Positions 33,650 to 43,004 are shown, counted from the stretch's first letter. The stretch: DNA of 51,722 nucleotides from an uncultured Lachnospiraceae bacterium (GCA_910579085.1 CAJTRU010000024.1:1-51722), one strand, 5' to 3'. Numbers and translations: made by a program. Notes: generated from the letters alone by a model not told the origin.

Positions 33650-35185
33650 GTGGAAAAATTTAAAAGAAAAGGGTTAAAGTTTATTGTTATTGCTGTTCTG
33701 GCAGTAACAGTTGTAACGGGCGTTGTAATATTTGCAATGAACAGGAATAATGCAAGCTATGTCCAGGCGGATAAGAAAAAGCAAGCGGGAATTATGCTAA
33801 AGAAGATGGATTTAACTAAATCCATTAGTGCAACAGGCACAATTGAAAGTGGCAGTTCCAAAACGGTTTCTGCACAGTTAAATGGTTTAGAGGTAAAGAA
33901 GGTATATGCTGCTGTAGGCAGCCAGGTTAAAAAAGGGGATAAGCTGCTGGAGTTTGATACAACAGATTTAGAGGAAAATCTCGCAGAAGCCAGGGAAAAC
34001 CTTGAAGAAGCCAGAGAGGATTATAATAGTTCTGTATCGTTGGCACAAAGCAGGCTTACAGATGCACAAAGTACTTATAACAGTGATAAAAAAAGTCTTG
34101 AAAAAAAGGTTTCTGATATAAAGAAATCCCTTGATAAGATAAAAAAACAGGTTAAAAAATTAAAGAAAAGTGTTGCAAATGCACAGGACAGGGAGGAAAA
34201 GATATCACTGGAAGAACAGCTTTCCAAGGCGGAGGAAAGTAAAAAGAATATACAAAATGAATATGAAACTGCCAAAAATAACAGGGAAAATACAAATAAA
34301 CAGAATAGTTCCAGTATAGATAATGCAGAGGAGTCATTAAGGACAGCCAGGTCAGGCGGGCAGAAAAGCATAAAAGAAGCAGAGAAACAAGTTAAAGAAG
34401 CAGAGGAACAGCTTGCAGGCTGCAAAGTAAAAGCAACAGCCAGTGGTACTGTTACGGCAGTTTATGTAGAAGCTGGCAGTATTTATAATGGAGGGGATAT
34501 TGTACAGATTGATAATATTTCTTCTTATAAAGTGGTTACATCAGTAGATGAATATGATATAAGCAGCATAAGCAAAGGGCAGAGAGTAGTAATACTTACT
34601 GCTGCTACAGATGAGGAAGAACTGGAGGGTAAGATTACATTTATAGCACCATCAGCGGGAAATACAGGTACATCAGGGATAAACGGTGTGGATAATAGTT
34701 CTTCTAGTGGTTATGAGGTAGAAATTGCAATAAATACAAAGGATGAAAGGCTCAGGATGGGAATGACTGCAAGATGCAGCATTATACTTGAAGAAGCAAA
34801 AGACGTATTTGCAGTCCCATATGATGCAATACATGAAAACCAGGATGGCACAAATGTTATATATGTGGAAGAAATGCCAGACCAGGATGTACAGGAACGT
34901 GAAATAACAGAGGAGAGTGGCAATACACAGGATAGTAACGGCTATAGGGAAATAGAAGTTACAAAGGGCATGGAAAGTGACTACTATGTTGAAATAAGCG
35001 GTGACGGGCTTTCAGAGGGGTTGCGTGTTATTATTCCTACAGATAGTGATATTTCAGATGAAAATGAAGACAATAAACAGGATGCAGATGGCATAGAACT
35101 GCCTGGGATGGGAGGGATGCCTGGTGGTATGCCTGGAGGCGGCTTTTCAGGTGGCATGGGTAACAGGAAGAACTTTAGCCAGTAG
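33650..35185 (+). CDS. MacA/HlyD-family membrane fusion protein
   Basis: A 511-residue adaptor of a MacAB-type exporter. A signal anchor (about 10-32) is followed by a beta strand/lipoyl half (TGTIESGSSKTVSAQLNGLE in part), a long coiled coil rich in Lys/Glu (about 105-250), the second lipoyl half (CKVKATASGTVTAVYVEAG in part) and beta-barrel domains. The C-terminus is a low-complexity Gly/Met/Pro tail (repeated GGMPGG). The start is GTG, set by AGGAGGGG at 33637. ATPase and permease genes follow directly, so the three form one transport system. The cargo is unknown; antimicrobial peptides or macrolides are typical for the group. Confidence 0.9.
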   Translation: MEKFKRKGLKFIVIAVLAVTVVTGVVIFAMNRNNASYVQADKKKQAGIMLKKMDLTKSISATGTIESGSSKTVSAQLNGLEVKKVYAAVGSQVKKGDKLLEFDTTDLEENLAEARENLEEAREDYNSSVSLAQSRLTDAQSTYNSDKKSLEKKVSDIKKSLDKIKKQVKKLKKSVANAQDREEKISLEEQLSKAEESKKNIQNEYETAKNNRENTNKQNSSSIDNAEESLRTARSGGQKSIKEAEKQVKEAEEQLAGCKVKATASGTVTAVYVEAGSIYNGGDIVQIDNISSYKVVTSVDEYDISSISKGQRVVILTAATDEEELEGKITFIAPSAGNTGTSGINGVDNSSSSGYEVEIAINTKDERLRMGMTARCSIILEEAKDVFAVPYDAIHENQDGTNVIYVEEMPDQDVQEREITEESGNTQDSNGYREIEVTKGMESDYYVEISGDGLSEGLRVIIPTDSDISDENEDNKQDADGIELPGMGGMPGGMPGGGFSGGMGNRKNFSQ

Positions 35186-35236
35186 TACAGTACATTATAA
35201 AACAGGATAATTATTTTAAATGGAGGCATAACGGTT

Positions 35237-35950
35237 TTGCAGAAGGGGAAAAGGATTATAATTGAATTAAAAGATATTGTAAAGAAATATTACTTAGGAA
35301 AACCAAATGAGCTTGAAATACTTCACGGAATTGATTTGCAGGTGGAGAAAGGGGAGTTCGTTTCTATTGTTGGTGAGTCAGGTTCTGGCAAGTCAACCCT
35401 TATGAATATTATTGGGGCATTAGATAAGCCAGACAGTGGCATTTACAATTTAGATGGTATAAATATATGCAATACAAAAGAAAAGAAGTTATCTGGAATA
35501 CGCAACCAGAAGATAGGTTTTGTATTCCAGACATACAACCTTGTTGCAAGGACTTCTGCTATTGCAAATGTAGAACTGCCAATGCTTTACAATGGAATTC
35601 CAAAGGCAGAAAGGCACAGGCGTGCAGAAGAACTTTTAGAACTTGTGGGCATGAAGGACAGGATGCTACACAAACCAGAAGAACTTTCAGGAGGCCAGAA
35701 GCAGCGTGTTGCAATAGCCAGGGCAATGGCAAATGACCCAGGCCTGCTGCTTGCTGATGAACCTACAGGTGCACTTGACTCTGCATCTGGCAGGAATATA
35801 ATGGATATTTTCCACCATTTTAATAAAGAACGTGGCAAGACAGTGCTTTTAATTACACATTCAAAAGAACTTGCATATGAAACAGGGCGTATTGTAACAT
35901 TATTTGACGGAAGGATAACAGATATAAGGAGGAATATGGCAGCTTGTTAA
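35237..35950 (+). CDS. MacB-type ABC transporter ATPase
   Basis: A 237-residue ATPase of the LolD/MacB/FtsE group. Walker A GESGSGKST, signature LSGGQKQRV, Walker B LLLADEPTGALDS and the switch His in LITHSKELA are intact. The start is TTG at 35237, 10 nt after GGAGG (35222-35226), since no ATG is suitably placed. It ends inside the first codons of the permease gene (7-bp overlap), which indicates coupled translation. Confidence 0.92.
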   Translation: MQKGKRIIIELKDIVKKYYLGKPNELEILHGIDLQVEKGEFVSIVGESGSGKSTLMNIIGALDKPDSGIYNLDGINICNTKEKKLSGIRNQKIGFVFQTYNLVARTSAIANVELPMLYNGIPKAERHRRAEELLELVGMKDRMLHKPEELSGGQKQRVAIARAMANDPGLLLADEPTGALDSASGRNIMDIFHHFNKERGKTVLLITHSKELAYETGRIVTLFDGRITDIRRNMAAC

Positions 35951-37230
35951 TAATAGAAAATATTAAAATTGCATTTGGGGCATTATTATCTGGCAAAATG
36001 CGTTCACTGCTCACAATGCTTGGGATTATTATAGGGATTGGCTCAGTTATTGCAATAATGACAGTAAGTTCATCTTTAAGCAGCTCTATATCGGACTCTT
36101 TCCAGGAAATGGGCGCTAATAATATAACAACAGGGCTTAGAAAACTGGAACAGGAAGAAAGTGTAAAGGCAAATGGAATGAAATTCGGGGCAGCAGCAGG
36201 AAATAGCAACATAGAAGAAAAAGACCTTGTTACAGATGAAATGCTGGCAGGGTTAAGGCAGGAATTTCAAGATAAAATTGATGCAATAGCAATAAGTGAA
36301 AATACTGGCAGTGGTACTGCTATGAAAGGAAATGCTTCTGCAAATATTTCCATAAATGGTATTAATGATGAATACTTTGCAAGCAGCAAGACAACGCTTC
36401 TTGCAGGCAGAAGAATTAACGCTTCTGATATTAAAGGCAATAAAAAAGTAATAATGGTATCTGACAAGTTAGCAGAAAGCCTGTTTAACGGCAGTAATGA
36501 AAGTGCACTGGCCCAGAAAATAGTTGTTTATTCCAATGGTAAATATGAAGATTTTTATATTATAGGTGTTTATAAATATGAAGAAAATACATTTTCATCT
36601 GATAGCAGCAGCAATATTACAACAACGGCATATATACCACTTTCTGTTGCAAAAGAAATGGTACATTCAGATAAAGGGTATTCACAGTTTACTGTTGTAA
36701 CATCAAAAGATATAGAAGATGTATCCTTATTTTCTGAAGAAATAGAACAATATTTCCAGCCATACTATACAGGCAACCAGGATTATGGAATATCTACATC
36801 TACAATGCAGTCCATGACAGAGTCAATGTATAGCATGATAAGTACAGTATCAGTTGCAGTTTCGTTTATTGCGGGGATATCACTTCTTGTTGGCGGAATT
36901 GGCGTAATGAATATAATGATGGTATCAATTACCGAAAGAACAAGGGAAATCGGTACACGCAAAGCACTTGGTGCAAAGAACAGTTCCATAAGGCTGCAAT
37001 TTATCACAGAGTCTGTAATATTGTGCCTGCTTGGTGGTATTCTGGGTATAATAACAGGATTTATACTAGGTGCAATAGCTGCACATATACTTGGGTACGG
37101 GGCAGCAGTACCACTTGGTTCAATAGTTATTTCAGTTGGCTTCTCAATGGCAATAGGAGTATTCTTCGGGTATTATCCTGCAAACAAAGCAGCACAGATG
37201 AACCCTGCGGAAGCTTTGAGATATGAATAA
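35944..37230 (+). CDS. MacB-type ABC transporter permease (FtsX family)
   Basis: A 428-residue permease. TM1 (about 20-42, after GKMRSLLTMLGIIIG) is followed by a large extracytoplasmic MacB-PCD domain (about 45-290). Three further membrane segments in the FtsX domain (about 300-425) carry GVMNIMMVSITERTREIGTRK, quoted in part, the family signature. The start is TTG at 35944 with AAGGAGGA at 35926-35933. With the two preceding genes it forms a complete tripartite-like Gram-positive exporter, which would be fed from the membrane and powered by the cytosolic ATPase. Confidence 0.92.
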   Translation: MLIIENIKIAFGALLSGKMRSLLTMLGIIIGIGSVIAIMTVSSSLSSSISDSFQEMGANNITTGLRKLEQEESVKANGMKFGAAAGNSNIEEKDLVTDEMLAGLRQEFQDKIDAIAISENTGSGTAMKGNASANISINGINDEYFASSKTTLLAGRRINASDIKGNKKVIMVSDKLAESLFNGSNESALAQKIVVYSNGKYEDFYIIGVYKYEENTFSSDSSSNITTTAYIPLSVAKEMVHSDKGYSQFTVVTSKDIEDVSLFSEEIEQYFQPYYTGNQDYGISTSTMQSMTESMYSMISTVSVAVSFIAGISLLVGGIGVMNIMMVSITERTREIGTRKALGAKNSSIRLQFITESVILCLLGGILGIITGFILGAIAAHILGYGAAVPLGSIVISVGFSMAIGVFFGYYPANKAAQMNPAEALRYE

Positions 37231-37258
37231 TTATATATGTTCCAGGATATAAAAGAAT

Positions 37259-37287
37259 TTGCAAAAGTGTTAATTCCATAGTATACT
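37259..37287 (+). promoter_or_regulatory. Promoter of the small-protein cluster
   Basis: TTGCAA (37259-37264), a 17-bp spacer and TATACT (37282-37287) begin 29 bp after the permease stop and 30 bp before the first small gene. Confidence 0.7.
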
Positions 37288-37316
37288 AAAAACATAAGAG
37301 AAGAGGGGGGAATAAG

Positions 37317-37454
37317 ATGGAGAATAATGTATTTGACGGGGAAAAGTTAATTAATATTATACATATGCAGCAGCGTGGAAAGACAAGGATAGATATGCTA
37401 AAAGATGCAATTGCCCAGGCAGACCAGGCGGGGGACAATTACTGGCGTATGTAG
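37317..37454 (+). CDS. 45-residue small protein
   Basis: A short frame from ATG 37317 to TAG 37454 with an excellent AGAGGGGGG ribosome binding site and the promoter at 37259-37287. The product starts MENNVFDGEKLINII and ends GDNYWRM; it is charged, helical in appearance and lacks a membrane segment. No family is recognised. Coding is supported by its signals and by its tight spacing (9 bp) to the next gene. Confidence 0.55.
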   Translation: MENNVFDGEKLINIIHMQQRGKTRIDMLKDAIAQADQAGDNYWRM

Positions 37455-37463
37455 ATAGATGGG

Positions 37464-37688
37464 ATGGTAAATATGGATAAAGAAGAAAAGCAATTAATAA
37501 TAAACGAAACAATAAAGATGTTAGATGAATATGGAGTAAGCAGTTATGATGACTGGGATAACCAGGATGAGGAAGAAAGCATGGAATTATATGAAAACAT
37601 GAAAGCGGGCATACTGGAAAAATTTGGTATAGATGATGAAGATATGAACATTATTCTTGATGAAATATTTGACGAGTATCTTTGCTGA
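37464..37688 (+). CDS. Small acidic protein
   Basis: A 74-residue, strongly acidic product (MVNMDKEEKQLIINETIKML start, then a DDWDNQDEEES patch). It could instead start at the ATG at 37473 (MDKEEKQ), whose GGGATGG upstream is a somewhat better ribosome binding site. It is probably cotranscribed with the preceding 45-residue gene. I do not recognise a family; small acidic helical proteins are often anti-sigma-like or inhibitor proteins, but that is speculation. Confidence 0.6.
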   Translation: MVNMDKEEKQLIINETIKMLDEYGVSSYDDWDNQDEEESMELYENMKAGILEKFGIDDEDMNIILDEIFDEYLC

Positions 37689-37766
37689 ATTACAAAATCC
37701 TGGTTTATTTTGCATGTATTATGGATTTTTGTGTAACAGGTGGTATATGCCAGAATGGAGAGTGTT

Positions 37767-38000
37767 ATGCTAGATATTAAAGAAGAAGATAAAAAGAGAA
37801 TTATGGAAGAAATCCATTACTTTTTTAAAGAAGAACACGGGCTGGATTTAGGCTATATTGGGCAGGAAGATGTATATAACTTTTTTATGGAAACATTAGG
37901 CAGTTATGTATATAATAATGCACTTGATAATGCCAGGAAGTTTTATAACAGGCAGTGGGAAAATGCAGAATCAGATTTTTATGCACTTTATAAAGAATAG
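37767..38000 (+). CDS. DUF2164-like small protein
   Basis: A 77-residue protein starting MLDIKEEDKKRIMEEI. The sequence IHYFFKEEHGLDLGYIGQE, followed by NFFMETLGSYVYNNALDNAR (parts of about 16-55), agrees with the DUF2164 pattern of a FFxxExxxxIG helix, a FFxxxxGPxxYNxAI helix and a basic end. Function is unknown. The start at 37767 is set by GGAG at 37757-37760; in-frame GTG/ATG codons at 37740 and 37755 are less well placed. A terminator follows. Confidence 0.75.
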   Translation: MLDIKEEDKKRIMEEIHYFFKEEHGLDLGYIGQEDVYNFFMETLGSYVYNNALDNARKFYNRQWENAESDFYALYKE

Positions 38001-38039
38001 TACCAGTTATATTGCCTGGTGTCCGCCTGTTGGAATTGA

Positions 38040-38073
38040 AGCCAGCCCTGCCCGGTGTGCGGCTGGCTCCTTT
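38040..38073 (+). terminator. Rho-independent terminator of the small-protein cluster
   Basis: AGCCAGCC (38040-38047) pairs with GGCTGGCT (38061-38068), followed by CCTTTTTGC. Confidence 0.8.
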
Positions 38074-38079
38074 TTGCAT

Positions 38080-40269
38080 TTAAATTAACGTATCATTCCG
38101 CAATGTTTCATTTAAGTTACACTGTAAAAGACGCTTTCCACCAATATAATAAGCAAGTCCAACAAACAATACTATCGCAGCCGCAAATATTAAAATAGGC
38201 AGAACCGGGGCTTCAGACCAGAATACCACCGGGTCTAAATAGCTTGCTGTTGTGGCAAACTGCACAAACAGTATTGTAAGCGGCAATGTAATCAAAAGTG
38301 GTTTTCCTGCTATCACAAATGCTTCAATATAAAACATTTTCCTCATTTCCTGTGGGGTCAGTCCAATAGACATATATTGGGCGAATTCCCGCTTTCTTTG
38401 ACTAAGGAATCCTAACGTATTTGAAAAGACATCCGCAATTCCAATAATGGCAAGCAATATACAAAAAGCTCCCAAAATCATTACCATGCCTTGGATTAAA
38501 CTGTCATTAGACAATCTTTCCTGTATCCGGTTTTCACTTTCAATTTCATACTGTTCTGGTACAAGCTGCACTATTTCCTGTTCCAGGCTATTTAAATCTG
38601 CAAGATTTGCAGTCCCGTTTGAAAGAATACGGATATAGCTGTCTGGCCCTGCTTCACATACCTCCATTAAAGTTTTATTCCACATAGTAAGCGGAATGAA
38701 ATGTACAAGGGCATAATTATCATATTCTTCCCTTAGTACGGGTGATGTCCGTGTATAAGATAAAACAGGGATATCTAAAGTTTTGTCATTTTTATAAAGT
38801 GTTGTTGCCTGGTTATCCTCCTTCACAAAAGGAATATATTCTTTATAGCGGAAATTGCTGTTTATGCTGTCCCAAATCTGATTTAATACAATTGCACCAT
38901 CAAGACTTGGCGTAATTCCAATCTGTGAACAAAAGTTTAAAAAGCTTGTGTCATCCAAAGCAACAACCAGAACAGGTACTTGGAACTGTCCGTCCGTTTT
39001 TGGCGTTCCAGCAACTGGTTCAAGCCCGCCAAGGGATGAAAGTTCATCACTCTGTAATTCTTCTGGCAGGAACGTAACTGATTTTGCCTTTTGATATACC
39101 GTTGCATCTTGTATCTTAGAAATATCCTGCAATTCATTTGTTAATCCAAAATCCAGTATTTCTGTATCCTTTAAGGTTATCATGATATCCCACACATCCT
39201 GATACCGCTCAAAATAAGTATATCTGGTACTGATATTTGCAAGGGTAGTAAAGCAGACCATGATAGAGAAACCCAAAAAAGACAGCAATAATGATAATGT
39301 GGATATCCTTAAAGATTTCTTTTGGGCTTTTAATGCGTTTCCTGCAAGTTCCCCTTTTATGCCAAAAATATAAGATAAAAACCGGGAATGTTTCGTTTTC
39401 TTTAACAATAAACCGCTTGTATTTCTGATTGCTTCAAGCGGCGTCATCCTGCCCAGTTTTCTTGCTGGAATCCAGGCAGAAAAAATTACGGTCAGGAATG
39501 AAATAAAAACCGTAACAGCAAATATAGACGGATGATACTGAAAAACAGCTTGGTGGCGTCCAGATACATCTGAAGCAAAAAAATTGACTGCTTTTATTAC
39601 CCCATAGCTTATTAAAATTCCAAACATACTGCCAAACAGCATTGGCAGTATGCTCAAAACCACCGCTTCCTGCAGCAGACAGGTTCTAATTTGCCTTGGC
39701 GTAGCCCCAATACTCGAAAATATACCAAATTGATGGATTCTGGCATTCATGGATAATTCAAAAGAGCCCCGGATAATTAAGATTAACGACACTGCTACAA
39801 TAACCAGTATCACCAAATACATTGTCAAGAGCATTGGCGGCGTTGCATCATCTGGGTCATGTATAAAATAGCGGGACAGGAGCAATGAGTTGTATTGTAT
39901 GGAATCTTCATTTAGTCCAAGCCGCGCTGCAATTAATGGCATATCACGGTAAACCGTTCTGGTATTGTTAAAATAAACATCCGCCACTATTTTTTCTTTT
40001 TTGGATAATTCCTCATTAATAACTGCTTTTTCTACATTCGCAAATTGACATAACATAGATAAATCATCTGGGCTTAATGTTTCACAAACAATGCGTCCCT
40101 GCCAGCTACCCTCATCCAATATAATTTGTTCAACATCATACACCCAGAAGTTGTAAGCTATGCTGCATAACAGTGATAAAAACATGGTAGCAATAAGAGC
40201 AGCCGACATAATTGATATGCTGGATGCATGGTTATTTTTAATATAGCTTTTGGAGTAGTCCTTCCACAT
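38080..40269 (-). CDS. Large FtsX-family ABC permease (antibiotic/peptide sensing type)
   Basis: A 729-residue permease with an N-terminal membrane helix (about 20-42), an outer domain, and three helices near 120-275. A large extracytoplasmic domain (about 325-590) follows, and the last helices lie at about 600-715. Two FtsX units are visible, each with the RxxQIR or QEMRK style cytoplasmic motif. This plan resembles BceB/VraG permeases that work with two-component systems. The start is ATG 40269 with GGAGG 8 nt upstream; a GTG at 40278 overlaps that site. It begins 5 bp after the ATPase stop and is controlled with the kinase/regulator upstream. Confidence 0.88.
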   Translation of the reverse strand: MWKDYSKSYIKNNHASSISIMSAALIATMFLSLLCSIAYNFWVYDVEQIILDEGSWQGRIVCETLSPDDLSMLCQFANVEKAVINEELSKKEKIVADVYFNNTRTVYRDMPLIAARLGLNEDSIQYNSLLLSRYFIHDPDDATPPMLLTMYLVILVIVAVSLILIIRGSFELSMNARIHQFGIFSSIGATPRQIRTCLLQEAVVLSILPMLFGSMFGILISYGVIKAVNFFASDVSGRHQAVFQYHPSIFAVTVFISFLTVIFSAWIPARKLGRMTPLEAIRNTSGLLLKKTKHSRFLSYIFGIKGELAGNALKAQKKSLRISTLSLLLSFLGFSIMVCFTTLANISTRYTYFERYQDVWDIMITLKDTEILDFGLTNELQDISKIQDATVYQKAKSVTFLPEELQSDELSSLGGLEPVAGTPKTDGQFQVPVLVVALDDTSFLNFCSQIGITPSLDGAIVLNQIWDSINSNFRYKEYIPFVKEDNQATTLYKNDKTLDIPVLSYTRTSPVLREEYDNYALVHFIPLTMWNKTLMEVCEAGPDSYIRILSNGTANLADLNSLEQEIVQLVPEQYEIESENRIQERLSNDSLIQGMVMILGAFCILLAIIGIADVFSNTLGFLSQRKREFAQYMSIGLTPQEMRKMFYIEAFVIAGKPLLITLPLTILFVQFATTASYLDPVVFWSEAPVLPILIFAAAIVLFVGLAYYIGGKRLLQCNLNETLRNDTLI

Positions 40270-40274
40270 ACCGT

Positions 40275-40955
40275 TCACCTCCGCTTCTGGTCACTGACAA
40301 TTTGTCCGTCTTCGATGGTCACAATCCGGCCAGCTTCTAATGCAATTTTTTCGTCGTGGGTAATAAGGAGTATTGTCTGTTTTAAATTCCGGTTTGACAG
40401 CTTTAAGAGGTCAATGATTTCCTTTGAATTTTTTTGGTCAAGGTTTCCTGTCGGTTCATCAGCAAAAAGGATGGCAGGGCGGTAAATCAAAGACCTTGCG
40501 ATTGCGACCCGCTGCTGCTGTCCTCCAGACAGCTGGTCCGGCAGGCTTTCCAGTTTGTCCTCTATTCCCAATGTTTTTACAACCATTTTAAAGTAATCAG
40601 GATTTGGCTTTCTTTTGTCAAGCAGCATAGGCATAAGGATGTTTTTTTCTGCTGTCAGAGTAGGAATCAGATTATAAAACTGGTAAACCAATCCAACCTT
40701 TCTCCTTCTGAAAATTGCGGCATTCGTAGCGTTTAGGCCGTTAAGGTCAACACCGTCTATTGTTACAGTGCCACGTGTAGGCTTATCCACGCTGCCCAGA
40801 ATATGCAAGAGCGTTGATTTTCCAGAGCCAGATGCCCCAATAATTGCGACAAATTCACCTTTTTCAATAGATAGGCTGATTCCATTTAAAGCAGTAACTT
40901 GATTACCGTCTTTTCCGAATACTTTTTCGATACCATTACATTTTAGTATTTCCAT
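40275..40955 (-). CDS. ABC transporter ATPase partner of the large permease
   Basis: A 226-residue LolD/BceA-type ATPase. Walker A GASGSGKST, signature LSGGQQQRVAIAR, Walker B LFADEPTGNLD and the switch His in LITHDEKIA are all present. AGGAGG precedes the ATG. The gene has its own promoter region (40956-41109) separating it from the kinase gene, so the transporter can be induced independently of basal regulator expression. By hand count, 37 of 60 bases at 40501-40560 are G or C, higher than in neighbouring operons. Confidence 0.92.
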   Translation of the reverse strand: MEILKCNGIEKVFGKDGNQVTALNGISLSIEKGEFVAIIGASGSGKSTLLHILGSVDKPTRGTVTIDGVDLNGLNATNAAIFRRRKVGLVYQFYNLIPTLTAEKNILMPMLLDKRKPNPDYFKMVVKTLGIEDKLESLPDQLSGGQQQRVAIARSLIYRPAILFADEPTGNLDQKNSKEIIDLLKLSNRNLKQTILLITHDEKIALEAGRIVTIEDGQIVSDQKRR

Positions 40956-41035
40956 GTTGGCAAATCCTCCTGTATGTTATTTTCTATACTTTGATATAAA
41001 TCTTTATATTGTTTGGGATTCCTCAAAGTATGTTT

Positions 41036-41067
41036 ATTATAACAAATGTAAGTGACATCTCAGTGAC
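41036..41067 (-). promoter_or_regulatory. Promoter with phased direct repeats, likely response-regulator operator
   Basis: On the minus strand TATAAT (41041-41036) is the -10 box for the ATPase-permease pair. Two GTCACT copies (41067-41062 and 41056-41051) are spaced 11 bp start to start and overlap where the -35 box should be. One-turn direct repeats at -35 are typical of OmpR-family activation sites, so the adjacent regulator is the likely binder. Confidence 0.6.
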
Positions 41068-41109
41068 TGTGCCTGGGACTCCGCATATTTTATTTACTTC
41101 CCGTTATTA

Positions 41110-42336
41110 TCATGAGATATAAAAACGGATCTCAAAACAAGCTCCGCCATCCGGAAGATTAAATGCACGGATTATTCCGTTCTGCATTTCTATAATTGAT
41201 TTTGAAAGAGAAAGTCCAATCCCGGTTCCAGTATTTTTTGCGTTTTTTCCACGATAGAACCGCTTAAACAGATGGGGTAAATCCTCTTTTGCAAATCCAT
41301 CCCCCTTGTCCCATATCCGTATCTGTACATAAAGAGGATTTTTTTCATAAGAACAATGGACAGCAGTGCCTGTTCCTGCCGCCTCCATACAGTTTTTCAT
41401 CAAATTCATGACAGCTTCCATCGTCCAGTTTAAATCCACATTGATATTTATCTCACCCATTTCTGGAACATCAACCAGAACGCCCTTGTGCATGGATAAT
41501 TCATATAAATTGTCCGATGCCAGAGAAAGGATTGTAAAAACGTCTGCCGGTTTCCTGTCAAATATAAGTGTTCCGGCATCAATGCGGGACAATAGTAATA
41601 ACGCCTCTTCTAAATGCAAGAGCCTGTTTATCTGCCATTCTATATCCTTGATATTGGCGTACATTTTACACGCCATAGAGGTATGCCTTTGTGGTGTTTC
41701 TGCAGTAAGGGTGTTTCCCAAATATTCTTTCGCCATCTGGATAGTTAAGGAAATAGATGTAATTGGTGTTTTAAGCTGATGGGCAATATTAGAAAGATTT
41801 TCTGCATAATTGTTTTGTGCTATCAGGGCTTCTTTCCTTGTCTGGTAAAGTTCTGTTACCGTTTTATACATTTCATCTTGCAGTTTTGAAAATTCATCAT
41901 TTGAAGATTCAAAAACCAATCCTTGGACGCCTGTATTTATTCTTTCTAAATATTCTGTCAATGCCTGGATGCGGGCGTCTGGTTTCCTATGTAAATAACA
42001 GAAAGTGAAAAGGAATAATATGCCACCCGCCAAAAAAACTGAAACGGCAATCCAGATGGCTGTCGTATCCGTAATTCCCAAATCCGATGGATAATAACCA
42101 AAGTTTGATAATATATTTTCGTCTGTAACATGAAAATCCTGTGTTTTCAATAATTCTAAAACAGCTTGCTGGGAACCTGGATTATTTTTAATTATACTTT
42201 CACAAAATCCTCCCAATATATGAAAACACACATGGTGGTAGTAAACGGTAAGAAGGTATGTAGTCACCGCTGTTACAATCAGGCTAACTGACAACACTAA
42301 AAGAACCGTTATTTTTATATTTGGTTTTTTGCTCAT
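41110..42336 (-). CDS. Sensor histidine kinase
   Basis: A 408-residue kinase: TM1 (about 8-30), a 60-residue outer loop, TM2 (about 92-114), a short linker and a HisKA domain with phosphoacceptor H186 in SNIAHQLKTPI. The HATPase domain has the N box NLMKNCMEA, G1 DKGDGF and G2 GTGIGLSLSKS. The outer loop is longer than in BceS-type intramembrane sensors, so it may bind a ligand directly. Its start overlaps the regulator stop by 4 bp, so it is translationally coupled to it. Confidence 0.92.
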   Translation of the reverse strand: MSKKPNIKITVLLVLSVSLIVTAVTTYLLTVYYHHVCFHILGGFCESIIKNNPGSQQAVLELLKTQDFHVTDENILSNFGYYPSDLGITDTTAIWIAVSVFLAGGILFLFTFCYLHRKPDARIQALTEYLERINTGVQGLVFESSNDEFSKLQDEMYKTVTELYQTRKEALIAQNNYAENLSNIAHQLKTPITSISLTIQMAKEYLGNTLTAETPQRHTSMACKMYANIKDIEWQINRLLHLEEALLLLSRIDAGTLIFDRKPADVFTILSLASDNLYELSMHKGVLVDVPEMGEININVDLNWTMEAVMNLMKNCMEAAGTGTAVHCSYEKNPLYVQIRIWDKGDGFAKEDLPHLFKRFYRGKNAKNTGTGIGLSLSKSIIEMQNGIIRAFNLPDGGACFEIRFYIS

Positions 42337-43004
42337 ATCTCATCCTCCATACGGTAGCCAAAGCTTCGTATTGTTTTTAAGCAGGATGGATAGTGAAGTT
42401 TTTCTCTAAGCCGTTTTATTGTAACTGTCAACGTATTATCATTGACATAATACCCGTTATTGTCCCAGACTTGAGCCAGCAGCCGTTCTCTTGTGACAGT
42501 TTTCCCTTTATTTTCCATTAAAAGTTGCAAAAGCTTGTATTCTGCCTGGCTGACAGTAATTTCTTCCTTGCCACAAAATACTGCCGTTTTATTTTTGTCA
42601 ATTGAAATAGAACCGCAGGAAAGATACTGGCCCTGCACATTCCCTGCCCTGCGCAGCAGTGCCTGGATGCGGGAATGCAATACTTCAAGTTCAAAGGGTT
42701 TGGTCACATAATCATCTGCCCCATATTCAAAACCAGATATAATATCACGGGTATCATCCCGGACAGTCAGAAAAATAACTGGCAGTTCTTTCCATCTTGA
42801 ACGTATCCATCTGCAAAAACTGTTTCCCCCGCCGTCTGGCATATTCCAGTCAATCAGCACAATGCCCGGAATATGGTGTTCCAATGCCTTATTTCCGCTT
42901 TCAAATGTCCCAAATATAGAAACTTTATATCCTTTCTGGCTAAGATATTCTTTTACAGTCATTGCAATATTTCTATCATCTTCAATATAATAAATTTCTA
43001 TCAT
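42333..43004 (-). CDS. OmpR-family response regulator
   Basis: A 223-residue regulator. The receiver has the acidic pair EDD (8-10), phosphoacceptor D52 (VLIDWNMPDGG), a Thr in FLTVRDD and Lys in VTKPFE. The DNA-binding domain (about 128-223) is a winged helix with TVTRERLLAQVWD and the recognition-helix segment TLTVTIKRLREKL. GGAGG precedes the ATG. It is the first gene of the regulator-kinase-ATPase-permease module and probably binds the GTCACT repeats at 41051-41067. Confidence 0.94.
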   Translation of the reverse strand: MIEIYYIEDDRNIAMTVKEYLSQKGYKVSIFGTFESGNKALEHHIPGIVLIDWNMPDGGGNSFCRWIRSRWKELPVIFLTVRDDTRDIISGFEYGADDYVTKPFELEVLHSRIQALLRRAGNVQGQYLSCGSISIDKNKTAVFCGKEEITVSQAEYKLLQLLMENKGKTVTRERLLAQVWDNNGYYVNDNTLTVTIKRLREKLHYPSCLKTIRSFGYRMEDEI

